Origin: Nitrospinaceae bacterium
GTDB taxonomy: Bacteria > Nitrospinota > Nitrospinia > Nitrospinales > VA-1
DNA: 5,878 bases
Direction of reading: 5' to 3'
Assembly (NCBI GenBank): GCA_029937655.1
Contig: JAPYPK010000085.1
Location: 1 to 5,878, forward strand
Shown: piece by piece, positions 1-5,831 of the stretch
Numbering within the stretch: position 1 is the first letter of the stretch
Layout: each line of letters starts with the position of its first letter
Translations under genes and position numbers: made by a program
The notes under the pieces: generated by a model
What the model saw: only the letters and a program-made list of their open reading frames with translations
Database searches by the model: none
What the model was told of the DNA's origin: nothing

Positions 1-935
1 TCATTAAGAGTCGCAACGATAGAAAACCGCCCTACAAATTCTGGGATGAGTCCGTACTTGAGAAGATCTTCCGGTTGTACCTTTTCGAGAAGATCTTCCG
101 TTTCTATTTTTCCTGTTGAGATGGGTTCTTGGCTAAATCCAAGTGTTTTTTTTCCTACACGGCTACGGATGACACTGTCGAGGCCAACAAAAGCGCCACC
201 ACAGACAAACAAGATATTAGATGTGTTAACTTGTAAAAATTCCTGGTGAGGGTGTTTTCTTCCGCCTTGTGGTGGAACGCTGGCAGTGGTGCCCTCAATA
301 ATTTTAAGTAAGGCTTGTTGTACGCCTTCCCCTGACACATCACGAGTGATTGATGGGTTTTCTGTTTTGCGAGATATTTTATCAATCTCATCAATATAAA
401 TAATTCCTCGCTCCGCTTTTTCCACATCGTAGTCTGCAGCTTGTAATAGTTTGAGGATGATATTTTCTACATCTTCTCCAACATAACCGGCTTCGGTAAG
501 TGTTGTGGCGTCAACAATAGTAAATGGCACGTCAAGAATTTTTGCCAACGTTTGAGCCATTAAAGTTTTCCCAGAACCGGTAGGACCAATAAGCAGCACA
601 TTGCTTTTTTGAAGTTCTACTTCGTCCATATTTATATTAGCTTCTATCCGCTTGAAATGGTTGTGAACGGCGACTGAAAGTATGCGCTTGCAACGGTTTT
701 GCCCGATAATATAATTTTCGAGGTGATTGTAGATATCTTTTGGTTTTAATAAGTGTTGTACATCCTCGGACTTTGCTTGAGCCCATTCTTCTACCATGAT
801 TTCGTTACATAGTTCGATGCACTCATCACATATAAAGACAGTTGGGCCAGCGATCAGCTTTTTAACCTCATCTTGGCTCTTGCCACAAAAGGAACATCTG
901 TAGTTATTGTTCTTTGGGGACTTTTTTTTACTCAT
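1..935 (-). CDS. clpX: ATP-dependent Clp protease ATP-binding subunit ClpX, 3' end outside window
   Basis: ClpX is the AAA+ hexameric unfoldase that recognises tagged or misfolded cytoplasmic proteins, unfolds them with ATP and threads them into ClpP. The 311 visible residues start with the zinc-binding domain (Cys14, Cys17, Cys36, Cys39). Next come Walker A GPTGSGKT (117-124), the pore-1 loop GYVG (150-153), Walker B IIYIDEID (178-185), the pore-2 region RDVSGEGVQQALL (198-210), the RKH loop (225-227), and a ClpP-docking tripeptide LGF (264-266) in place of the E. coli IGF. GLIPEFVGR (294-302) carries the arginine finger. The frame is still open at the window edge; family members are about 410-430 residues, so roughly the last quarter (small AAA+ subdomain) is missing because of the window, not because the gene is broken. 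The ATG is supported by a ribosome binding site and by the position of the zinc finger. It lies 56 bases after clpP and is probably co-transcribed with it. Confidence 0.98.
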   Translation of the reverse strand, partial: MSKKKSPKNNNYRCSFCGKSQDEVKKLIAGPTVFICDECIELCNEIMVEEWAQAKSEDVQHLLKPKDIYNHLENYIIGQNRCKRILSVAVHNHFKRIEANINMDEVELQKSNVLLIGPTGSGKTLMAQTLAKILDVPFTIVDATTLTEAGYVGEDVENIILKLLQAADYDVEKAERGIIYIDEIDKISRKTENPSITRDVSGEGVQQALLKIIEGTTASVPPQGGRKHPHQEFLQVNTSNILFVCGGAFVGLDSVIRSRVGKKTLGFSQEPISTGKIETEDLLEKVQPEDLLKYGLIPEFVGRFSIVATLN

Positions 936-940
936 AGGAT

Positions 941-946
941 TCCTCT
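941..946 (-). promoter_or_regulatory. Ribosome binding site of clpX
   Basis: AGAGGA reads on the minus strand 5 bases before the ATG at 935. It is one of the two clear Shine-Dalgarno sequences in the window and fixes the clpX start. The 56-base clpP-clpX gap shows no hairpin followed by a T-run, so read-through from clpP is expected. Confidence 0.7.
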
Positions 947-991
947 ATTGGGTGATCAAGAGAAAAGGTAGCTCATATTCTCGGTCAAAAT

Positions 992-1612
992 TTATTGCTT
1001 CTTCTTTTCTGCCTCTTCGCGTTTAGTGATTAGCTTATCAATTAAACCATATTTTAAAGCTTCCTCACCAGTCATATAGTGATCCCGCTCGGTATCCTTG
1101 CGAACCTTTTTAGCGTCCTGCCCGGAGTGCGTTGCGAGTATTCCGTCAAGAATGTCTCGAATACGGGAGATTTCTTTGGCCTGAATTTCAATGTCTGTAT
1201 GTTGACCTTGAAACCCACCGCTTGGCTGATGGATCATTATCCTTGCATGTGGAAGAGAAAATCGTTTTCCATTGGCTCCAGCTGCTAATAGCAAGGCACC
1301 CATACTGGCTGCCTGTCCAATACAAATTGTCTGCACGTCTGGCTTGATATATTGCATGGTATCGTAGATAGCCATTCCCGAACTTACCTGTCCACCAGGA
1401 GTATTGACGTATAGATAAATATCTTGATCGGGTTCATCTGATTCTAAAAAAAGCATTTGGGCTATAATGGCGTTGGCTACATTATCGTCAACTCCGGTAC
1501 CAAGGAATATGATTCTGTCTTTAAGTAGGCGCGAATAAATATCGTAAGAGCGCTCTCCGCGACTGGTTTGTTCAATTACAATTGGTATCAACTGATTATA
1601 AGTATCCGTCAT
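992..1612 (-). CDS. clpP: ATP-dependent Clp protease proteolytic subunit ClpP
   Basis: ClpP is the serine peptidase that forms the double-heptamer barrel degrading proteins delivered by ClpX or ClpA. The product is 206 residues, the normal length. The catalytic triad is complete: Ser103 in GQAASMGALLL, His128 in MIHQPSGG, and Asp177 in TERDHYM. The spacing of 25 and 49 residues equals that of the E. coli enzyme. The oxyanion and substrate strand motif NTPGGQVSSG (70-79) and the head-domain helix EIQAKEISRIRDIL are present. The N-terminal segment before YDIYSRLLKDRIIFL probably includes a short propeptide, as in E. coli. The C-terminus ends in a Lys/Glu-rich tail. The start fits the family, although its ribosome binding site is weak (AAGAAAGAA). 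It sits between tig and clpX, the standard bacterial order, with a candidate promoter just upstream. Confidence 0.98.
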   Translation of the reverse strand: MTDTYNQLIPIVIEQTSRGERSYDIYSRLLKDRIIFLGTGVDDNVANAIIAQMLFLESDEPDQDIYLYVNTPGGQVSSGMAIYDTMQYIKPDVQTICIGQAASMGALLLAAGANGKRFSLPHARIMIHQPSGGFQGQHTDIEIQAKEISRIRDILDGILATHSGQDAKKVRKDTERDHYMTGEEALKYGLIDKLITKREEAEKKKQ

Positions 1613-1631
1613 ATACGTTCTTTCTTTTTCA

Positions 1632-1660
1632 ATTATAGAATAATGAGAAGGCTAAGTCAT
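1632..1660 (-). promoter_or_regulatory. Candidate sigma70-type promoter for clpP-clpX
   Basis: On the minus strand ATGACT (1660-1655) and a perfect TATAAT (1637-1632) are separated by 17 bases. The -10 matches the consensus fully and the -35 shares TGAC with TTGACA. A start site near 1625 would give a leader of only about 12 bases before the clpP ATG, short but long enough for the AAGAAAGAA purine stretch. This would let clpPX be expressed apart from tig. The call rests on consensus matching only. Confidence 0.45.
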
Positions 1661-1730
1661 ATCCCCCTAGCCTATGTGGGGCTTAAGAACTGCTTGGAGC
1701 AATGCAAAAAATAAGCTAAGACGTGTTGCT

Positions 1731-3071
1731 TTAATTATTGTCAATATCTTCTTTTCTGTCAACAACTTCTTCCTTTACCTGGACTTCCTTCATCACTGCA
1801 TCGAGCGTCTTATCACGCTTAATTCGGCTTTGTAATCTAGCTAAGACACCATTTTGTTCCCATTGTTTTTTCATTTTGTGGGCATTCGTTTCGCCCAACA
1901 TACGAACCATATTGTTGACCTCCGCATTGAGTTCACTTTCACCAATCTTAATATTAAGGTTAGAGGCCAATTGATCAAGTACCAGCTCCTGTTGTAAGAG
2001 TTGGGTGGCATTTTCTCTGTGTTCTTTCTTTTGTGAGTCTGTTACATGTATTTCTTCTTCGTTGATAGGTTCTGTTTTGTTTTGGGTCTGTTGTCCCTTT
2101 TTTAAAGCCTGAATGACCATATGCTTGATTTGTTCTTCCACTAAGCCCTCGGGGACTTCGATAGGATTCATTTCAGTGATTTTTTTTGCGACTATTTTTT
2201 TAGCCTCCCTATGAGCATCTCCGCGAGCATGCTCTTCCAGTTGAGACCTAATTTGTAGCTTCATGTCTTCTAAGCTAGCGAACTTATCTTTAGGCTCAAT
2301 ATTTTTAGCAAAGTCGTCATTCAGTTCGGGAAGTTGGTTTTTCTGGATTCCTTTTAGAGAGACATGAAAAATAACCTCTTTGCCTGCGATGGATTTGTTA
2401 GAGGAGTAATTTTCAGGGATTTGAACAGGGATATCTTTTTCTTCATCCACGGACATACCTATGAGTTGCCTTCCCATGTCCTTCAACAGGTACTCAGAGC
2501 CGATTTGAACTATATGGTCACTGCCCTTCCCGCCTTCAAATGCTTCGCCGTTCAGAGTTCCATTAAAGTCAAGCTTAACAAAGTCCTTGTCTTCAACAGG
2601 CCTGTCTAATACTTGTACTTTGGTGCCCTGACGTTCGCGTTGATAATTAATAGCTTGATTCACATCCTCATCAGTCACTCGTGTGATTTCAATGGGAATT
2701 TCTACTTTGGAGTAGTCGTTAATTTTAAAGTCAGGAACAATTTCTACTGAAGCTGAAACACTTATATCAGTTCCTTCTTCAGCTTCGACTTCTAGAATTT
2801 TTGGTGGACTTACAGAGCGGAACCCTTTTTCTTCTATCACTTCAGCGAGTCTTTCGCTGACGAGTTGGGTCATGACCTCCTTCTTAACATTTGGTCCAAA
2901 TCGTTTTTCTAACATTGACATTGGTGCTTTCCCCGGACGGAACCCCGGAACCTTGACTTGCCGAGCGAGAGTAAGGTAAGAGCTTTGAACCTTTGCTTGG
3001 TAGTCTTTATAGGCAATATCAAATTTGATTTTCTTTTTACAGGAGTCAATATCCTCTATTTTCGTATTCAT
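1731..3071 (-). CDS. tig: Trigger factor, ribosome-associated chaperone and peptidyl-prolyl isomerase
   Basis: Trigger factor docks at the ribosomal exit tunnel (protein L23), shelters nascent chains and isomerises prolyl bonds. The 446-residue product has all three domains. The N-terminal ribosome-binding domain (about 1-145) carries the signature GFRPGKAP at 43-50, the same position as E. coli GFRKGKVP. An FKBP-type PPIase domain (about 158-250) contains VKLDFNGTLNGEAFEGG and the IGSEYLLKDMGRQLIGM helix. A mostly helical C-terminal chaperone domain (about 260-430) includes LPELNDDFAKNI. It is slightly longer than the E. coli protein (432) because of an acidic and lysine-rich tail ending EDIDNN. 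The ATG is fixed by the signature spacing, yet the bases before it are pyrimidine-rich with no Shine-Dalgarno sequence, which is unusual for an abundant protein. It is followed after 118 bases by clpP. Confidence 0.97.
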   Translation of the reverse strand: MNTKIEDIDSCKKKIKFDIAYKDYQAKVQSSYLTLARQVKVPGFRPGKAPMSMLEKRFGPNVKKEVMTQLVSERLAEVIEEKGFRSVSPPKILEVEAEEGTDISVSASVEIVPDFKINDYSKVEIPIEITRVTDEDVNQAINYQRERQGTKVQVLDRPVEDKDFVKLDFNGTLNGEAFEGGKGSDHIVQIGSEYLLKDMGRQLIGMSVDEEKDIPVQIPENYSSNKSIAGKEVIFHVSLKGIQKNQLPELNDDFAKNIEPKDKFASLEDMKLQIRSQLEEHARGDAHREAKKIVAKKITEMNPIEVPEGLVEEQIKHMVIQALKKGQQTQNKTEPINEEEIHVTDSQKKEHRENATQLLQQELVLDQLASNLNIKIGESELNAEVNNMVRMLGETNAHKMKKQWEQNGVLARLQSRIKRDKTLDAVMKEVQVKEEVVDRKEDIDNN

Positions 3072-3073
3072 GT

Positions 3074-3207
3074 TTTGTGCGAAGGTAAAGGTTATTAATG
3101 TAGACGGAAGATTTTAGATTTCTGTTTATTTTTAAAATACAATTCTAAATCAAGTTCTCACCAAATTCCTCTCGCACAAACCATTATGTTTAAAAATTTA
3201 GTGCGAG
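3074..3207 (-). promoter_or_regulatory. Possible RNA switch in the tig leader (three mutually exclusive pairing elements)
   Basis: In the minus-strand transcript element A (CTCGCACTAAA, 3207-3197) can pair with element B (TTTGTGCGAG, 3180-3171): seven pairs, one bulged U, then three A-U pairs. Element B can instead pair with element C (TCGCACAAA, 3082-3074), nine unbroken pairs. Allowing one bulged G, three more pairs form between AGG (3170-3168) and CCT (3085-3083). Element C ends 2 bases before the tig ATG, so B:C pairing would bury the start while A:B pairing would free it. A small separate hairpin (ATCTTT/AAAGAT, 3210-3226, 5-base loop) sits just upstream. The complementarity is seen directly; the switching role is inference. 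A DNA operator with repeated GTGCGA sites, or chance in AT-rich DNA, are alternatives. Confidence 0.3.
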
Positions 3208-3276
3208 TTATCTTTAATTGAAAGATGCCTCCAGCTATGCGCTAATATTTTTCTTTTTAACCATCGATACAACGCC

Positions 3277-3285
3277 ATTTTAGCA
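3277..3285 (-). promoter_or_regulatory. Candidate extended -10 promoter for tig
   Basis: TGCTAAAAT on the minus strand matches the extended -10 form TGnTATAAT with one mismatch. No -35 resembling TTGACA lies 16-18 bases upstream, so the call rests on the extended -10 alone. Transcription would begin near 3270, giving a leader of about 200 bases that contains all three pairing elements described for the tig leader. Confidence 0.25.
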
Positions 3286-3367
3286 TAGGTTATACGATTC
3301 TTTTCTACGAGGTGAAAAGTAATCCATGACCCAAAATACACCTCAAAAAATTTCAATCAAATAAATA

Positions 3368-3399
3368 TCCCGCAGGAAACTTACAAAGCTGATTCGGGA
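3368..3399 (-). terminator. Possible weak terminator after the carbamoyltransferase
   Basis: Two bases after the TAA stop the minus strand can fold TCCCG (3399-3395) with CGGGA (3372-3368) and CAG (3391-3389) with CTG (3375-3373). A three-base bulge (ATT on the plus strand) lies on one side and the loop is 13 bases. It is followed by TATTTATTTG, an interrupted T-run. The stem is imperfect and the T-run broken, so termination may be partial and some read-through into tig is possible. Confidence 0.4.
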
Positions 3400-3400
3400 A

Positions 3401-5251
3401 TTAGTCCAGATCAAACATTTCTGTATAGTTTTCTTTTAAATGAGGTGGTTGAGCTTCTTTTCTTAAAAAGCAGTTTCCTATAGCAAGCGCTTCAATCCCG
3501 GTTCCCATAAAGCATCGGAAAGCATCTTCAGGAGTACAGACTATGGGTTCTCCTCGCACGTTAAAGCTGGTATTGACCAGAACCGGGCAACCGGTTCGAG
3601 ACTTGAATGCCGAAAGTAATTTATGATAGCGGGGATTGGTTTCTCTGTGCACCGTTTGAATGCGAGCGGAATAATCCACATGAGTGATTGCTGGAATATC
3701 AGAACGCGGCACATTTAACTTTTCTATTCCAAACAACTGTTTCTGCTCGTCCGTCATGGGTCGCTGGTATTTTTTTGAAATATCGGCTACCAGTAACATA
3801 TAAGGACTATCGGTATCCAGATCAAACCATTCAGAAACGTCTTCTCTTAATACTGACGGGGCAAATGGTCTGAATGATTCACGAAACTTGACCTTTAAAT
3901 TAAGAACCGATTGCATTTGTGGTGATCTGGCATCGCCGAGAATAGAGCGAGCTCCCAGTGACCGGGGACCAAACTCCATCCTTCCTTGAAACCAGCCGAC
4001 AGCTTTGCCCTCTTGAAGAATTTCGACACAGGAACGAATGAGCTCATCCTCTTCAAGAACTTCAAATCGTGCGCTCATCCCTTCTAGTCGTTTAGCAATT
4101 TCCTCATCCGGGAACATAGGTCCGAGATAACTTCCCTCCATGGAGTCACCTGAAGAAGACAGTTGTCTTGGTTGCTCCAGATGCAGGTGATAGGCTGCTA
4201 GGGCCGCCCCAAGGGCTCCACCCGCATCACCGCTAGCGGGTTGAATCCAAAGGTGATTTTGACCTCCTTCACGAAGTACTTTTCCATTAGCGACACAGTT
4301 CAGTGCTACCCCGCCTGCTAGACAAAGGTTTTTTTCCCCGGTTTCTTTTATGAGTGAACGAGCAAGTCTAAGGACCACTTCCTCAGTCACTTTTTGGATG
4401 GAGGCTGCAATATCCATATGTTTCTGAGTCAATTGTGATTCCGCAGAACGGGGAGGGCCCTCAAATAAATCGTGAAACCGGGTACTGGTCATAGTGAGTC
4501 CAGTGCAATAATTAAAATAGGAGAGGTCGAGTCTGAACGATCCGTCGGCTTTCAGATCAATCAGATGATCTAATATTTGCTGCGCATACTTTGGTTCACC
4601 ATACGGAGCGAGTCCCATAAGTTTATATTCACCTGAGTTAACCTTGAACCCAGTGTAATAAGTGAAAGCCGAATACAGGAGTCCGATAGAATGAGGGAAA
4701 TGGATTTCTTTGAGGATCTCTATCTTGTTTTCCTTTCCTAAAGCAAGTGAAGTTGTTGCCCATTCGCCCACCCCATCCATTGTTAGTATGGCAGCCTTGG
4801 AAAAAGGGGAAGGAAAAAACGCACTCGCCGCATGGCTCAAGTGATGCTCGGAAAATAAAAGCCTGTTTGCTAGGTTGCCCTCAAATCCGAACTTATGCAG
4901 CTCGTCACATAGCATTTTTTTCTGAAACAGTTTCTCTTTGAGCCATAAGGGGACGGCTTTTCTGAAGGAGTTGAATCCTCTCGGAGCAAAGGCCAAGTAG
5001 GTTTCCAGTAACCGCTCGAACTTTAAAAACGGCTTGTCATAGAAAACCACATAGTCAATTTCTTTAGGAGAGATCCTGGCTTCACTCAAGCAATATCCGA
5101 TGGCGTTGATGGGAAATCGAGCATCGTGTTTTATTCGTGTAAACCGCTCCTCTTGAGCAGCGGCGAGAATGCAACCATTTTGAATGAGCGCTGCCGCGCT
5201 ATCATGGTAGTAGGCCGAGAGGCCCAGAATTTGTATTGGTTTCTGCGTCAA
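3401..5251 (-). CDS. NodU/CmcH-family O-carbamoyltransferase of the SxtJ-associated type
   Basis: Enzymes of this family (NodU, CmcH, TobZ) use carbamoyl phosphate and ATP to make carbamoyl-adenylate and pass the carbamoyl group to a hydroxyl on a sugar, antibiotic or other acceptor. The 616-residue protein is full length. The N-terminal Kae1-like (ASKHA) domain shows ILGLSAYYHDSAAALI (8-23), EERFTRIKHDARFP (34-47) and the metal-binding HHLSH (His136 and His140 as HxxxH). It continues with TMDGVGEW (157-164), MGLAPYGEP (212-220), LAGGVALNC (311-319) and SGDAGGALGAA (340-350, Asp342 a likely metal ligand). The C-terminal YrdC-like domain shows GRMEFGPRSLGARSILGD (423-440), RPFAPSVL (461-468), VNTSFNVRGEPIVCTPEDA (559-577) and GIEALAIGN (585-593). 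I see no missing key residue. The start is TTG at 5251, chosen because it overlaps the upstream stop as TTGA and places the first family motif at residue 8. It is the last gene of a three-gene module; the acceptor is unknown. Confidence 0.93.
   Translation of the reverse strand: MTQKPIQILGLSAYYHDSAAALIQNGCILAAAQEERFTRIKHDARFPINAIGYCLSEARISPKEIDYVVFYDKPFLKFERLLETYLAFAPRGFNSFRKAVPLWLKEKLFQKKMLCDELHKFGFEGNLANRLLFSEHHLSHAASAFFPSPFSKAAILTMDGVGEWATTSLALGKENKIEILKEIHFPHSIGLLYSAFTYYTGFKVNSGEYKLMGLAPYGEPKYAQQILDHLIDLKADGSFRLDLSYFNYCTGLTMTSTRFHDLFEGPPRSAESQLTQKHMDIAASIQKVTEEVVLRLARSLIKETGEKNLCLAGGVALNCVANGKVLREGGQNHLWIQPASGDAGGALGAALAAYHLHLEQPRQLSSSGDSMEGSYLGPMFPDEEIAKRLEGMSARFEVLEEDELIRSCVEILQEGKAVGWFQGRMEFGPRSLGARSILGDARSPQMQSVLNLKVKFRESFRPFAPSVLREDVSEWFDLDTDSPYMLLVADISKKYQRPMTDEQKQLFGIEKLNVPRSDIPAITHVDYSARIQTVHRETNPRYHKLLSAFKSRTGCPVLVNTSFNVRGEPIVCTPEDAFRCFMGTGIEALAIGNCFLRKEAQPPHLKENYTEMFDLD
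5248..5251 (-). promoter_or_regulatory. TTGA stop/start overlap coupling the DUF5989 gene to the carbamoyltransferase
   Basis: The TGA stop of the small membrane protein gene (5250-5248) and the TTG start of the carbamoyltransferase (5251-5249) share bases in TTGA. No Shine-Dalgarno sequence precedes the TTG, and the bases upstream are pyrimidine-rich. Translation of the carbamoyltransferase probably depends on terminating ribosomes re-initiating here, which would tie its amount to that of the small protein. The overlap is seen directly; coupling is inferred. Confidence 0.65.
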
Positions 5252-5397
5252 AATAGGGTGTAGACAAAGGGAGCAACAGCAGAACCCTGAGTTAAGACAA
5301 TTAACCCACCCATCAACAAGAGAACAAAAATAATAGGTAACAACCAGAACTTCTTTCGCTCACGAAGAAATTCCCAAAACTCATTTAAAAATGACAT
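5248..5397 (-). CDS. Small single-span membrane protein, DUF5989 family
   Basis: This 49-residue gene begins ATG TCA TTT and ends CTA TTT TGA. The protein has a charged amphipathic N-terminal helix (LNEFWEFLRERKKFW, 4-18), one hydrophobic span (about 19-35, LLPIIFVLLLMGGLIVL), then TQGSAVAPFVYTLF to the C-terminus. This layout, including the FLRERKKFWLLP and QGSAVAPFVYTLF motifs, matches the DUF5989 family, which is regularly found between SxtJ-like and carbamoyltransferase genes. The positive residues before the span predict an N-in, C-out topology. The ATG follows a good ribosome binding site (TGAGG, 5 bases upstream), 17 bases after the SxtJ-like stop. The biochemical role is unknown; a membrane anchor or small partner subunit for the carbamoyltransferase is a reasonable inference. 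It is short enough to be missed by gene callers with a length cut-off. Confidence 0.9.
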   Translation of the reverse strand: MSFLNEFWEFLRERKKFWLLPIIFVLLLMGGLIVLTQGSAVAPFVYTLF

Positions 5398-5402
5398 ATA
5401 TG

Positions 5403-5407
5403 CCTCA
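5403..5407 (-). promoter_or_regulatory. Ribosome binding site of the DUF5989 gene
   Basis: TGAGG on the minus strand lies 5 bases before the ATG at 5397, inside the 17-base gap after the SxtJ-like stop. It is the only clear Shine-Dalgarno sequence in the three-gene module and supports the 49-residue gene as real. Confidence 0.7.
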
Positions 5408-5414
5408 GGTTTAA

Positions 5415-5831
5415 TTAAAACTGTTTAGTCATCGAACCGATTTTTTGGCCTGCAGAACTGCGATCGATCCAGTAACTTTTGAGACCGGGTTTAGATTTTA
5501 GGTGAAGGAAATCCTTGCCCCATAGTCTCATGACAACTGCTATCGGGGTGACAACCAGAAAAAAAACGACTCCTAATAGGAGGGGATTGAACACCTGACC
5601 AAGGAGAAGTCCAAATTTTGTCCATGCTCTATTGAGAGGACCTAAAATGCAGGGGCGTGCTATGGCAACAACCAAAAAAAGGGCGGCAATTACAAAAAAA
5701 AGCCATCCCTTAGACTGCCCTTCAGAGACTACCCATATCCCCATAGCTAAAAATACGAGGGTGAATACTATACCGAAAGATCGGTCAGGAGGCACCTTGA
5801 TTTCTTCTTCTCTGTTTAAGTTTTCATGCAT
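5415..5831 (-). CDS. SxtJ-like membrane protein
   Basis: The 138-residue product matches the SxtJ family, named after a gene of the saxitoxin biosynthesis cluster and usually found beside DUF5989 and carbamoyltransferase genes. After a polar N-terminus (1-17) there are three hydrophobic segments: about 19-35 (FGIVFTLVFLAMGIWVV), 43-58 (WLFFVIAALFLVVAIA) and 84-101 (LLLGVVFFLVVTPIAVVM). The family core runs through PLNRAWTKFGLLLGQVFNP (65-83), FFLVVTPIAVVMRLWGKD (90-107), SYWIDR (119-124) and the terminal SMTKQF. It is therefore an integral inner-membrane protein with a soluble C-terminal tail of about 35 residues. No catalytic residues are evident and no activity is established for the family; a membrane scaffold for the carbamoyltransferase is inferred from context. 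The ATG at 5831 has only a weak upstream purine stretch. Whether more genes lie upstream is unseen. Confidence 0.88.
   Translation of the reverse strand: MHENLNREEEIKVPPDRSFGIVFTLVFLAMGIWVVSEGQSKGWLFFVIAALFLVVAIARPCILGPLNRAWTKFGLLLGQVFNPLLLGVVFFLVVTPIAVVMRLWGKDFLHLKSKPGLKSYWIDRSSAGQKIGSMTKQF

Larger units (their letters stand above)
3072..3400. other. 329-base intergenic gap between the carbamoyltransferase and tig
   Basis: This AT-rich gap contains no gene that I can support. From the carbamoyltransferase side it holds a possible weak terminator (3368-3399), a 6-base inverted repeat GAGGTG/CACCTC (3309-3314 and 3339-3344), a candidate extended -10 (3277-3285), a small hairpin (3210-3226) and the A/B/C pairing elements of the tig leader (3074-3207). 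Two short open frames occur: a 12-codon plus-strand frame at 3326-3364, and a minus-strand frame from 3341 (GTG) to 3198 coding 47 residues. Neither resembles a known family. Confidence 0.6.

Noticed and set aside
60..100. Direct repeat GAGAAGATCTTCCG at 60-73 and 87-100
   Set aside because: The copies lie 27 bases apart, in frame inside clpX, and encode the similar segments TEDLLE and PEDLLK, which are normal in ClpX; this is coding coincidence, not a repeat element.
155..427. 90-codon open frame on the minus strand
   Set aside because: It lies wholly inside clpX in another frame of the same strand and resembles no family; clpX has an unbroken, well-conserved frame here.
1079..1347. Two overlapping plus-strand open frames
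   Set aside because: They are antisense shadows of clpP, whose catalytic motifs cover the same bases.
1650..1681. Inverted repeats GGCTA/TAGCC and CCCC/GGGG between tig and clpP
   Set aside because: The stems are short, overlap each other and are not followed by a T-run on either strand; no regulatory role can be supported.
1700..1733. Possible tig terminator: AAGC/GCTT stem followed by a T-run (TTATTTTTT)
   Set aside because: The stem is only four pairs with an 11-base loop, too weak to call; tig and clpP may be partly co-transcribed.
1738..2609. Plus-strand open frames at 1738-1974 and 2364-2609
   Set aside because: They are antisense to tig, lack recognisable domains, and are explained by the coding constraint of tig.
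3309..3344. Inverted repeat GAGGTG/CACCTC
   Set aside because: Six pairs around a 24-base loop, with no T-run downstream on the minus strand; it does not make a terminator and may be chance.
3688..4941. Plus-strand open frames at 3688-3873 and 4747-4941
   Set aside because: They are antisense to conserved motifs of the carbamoyltransferase and show no family resemblance.
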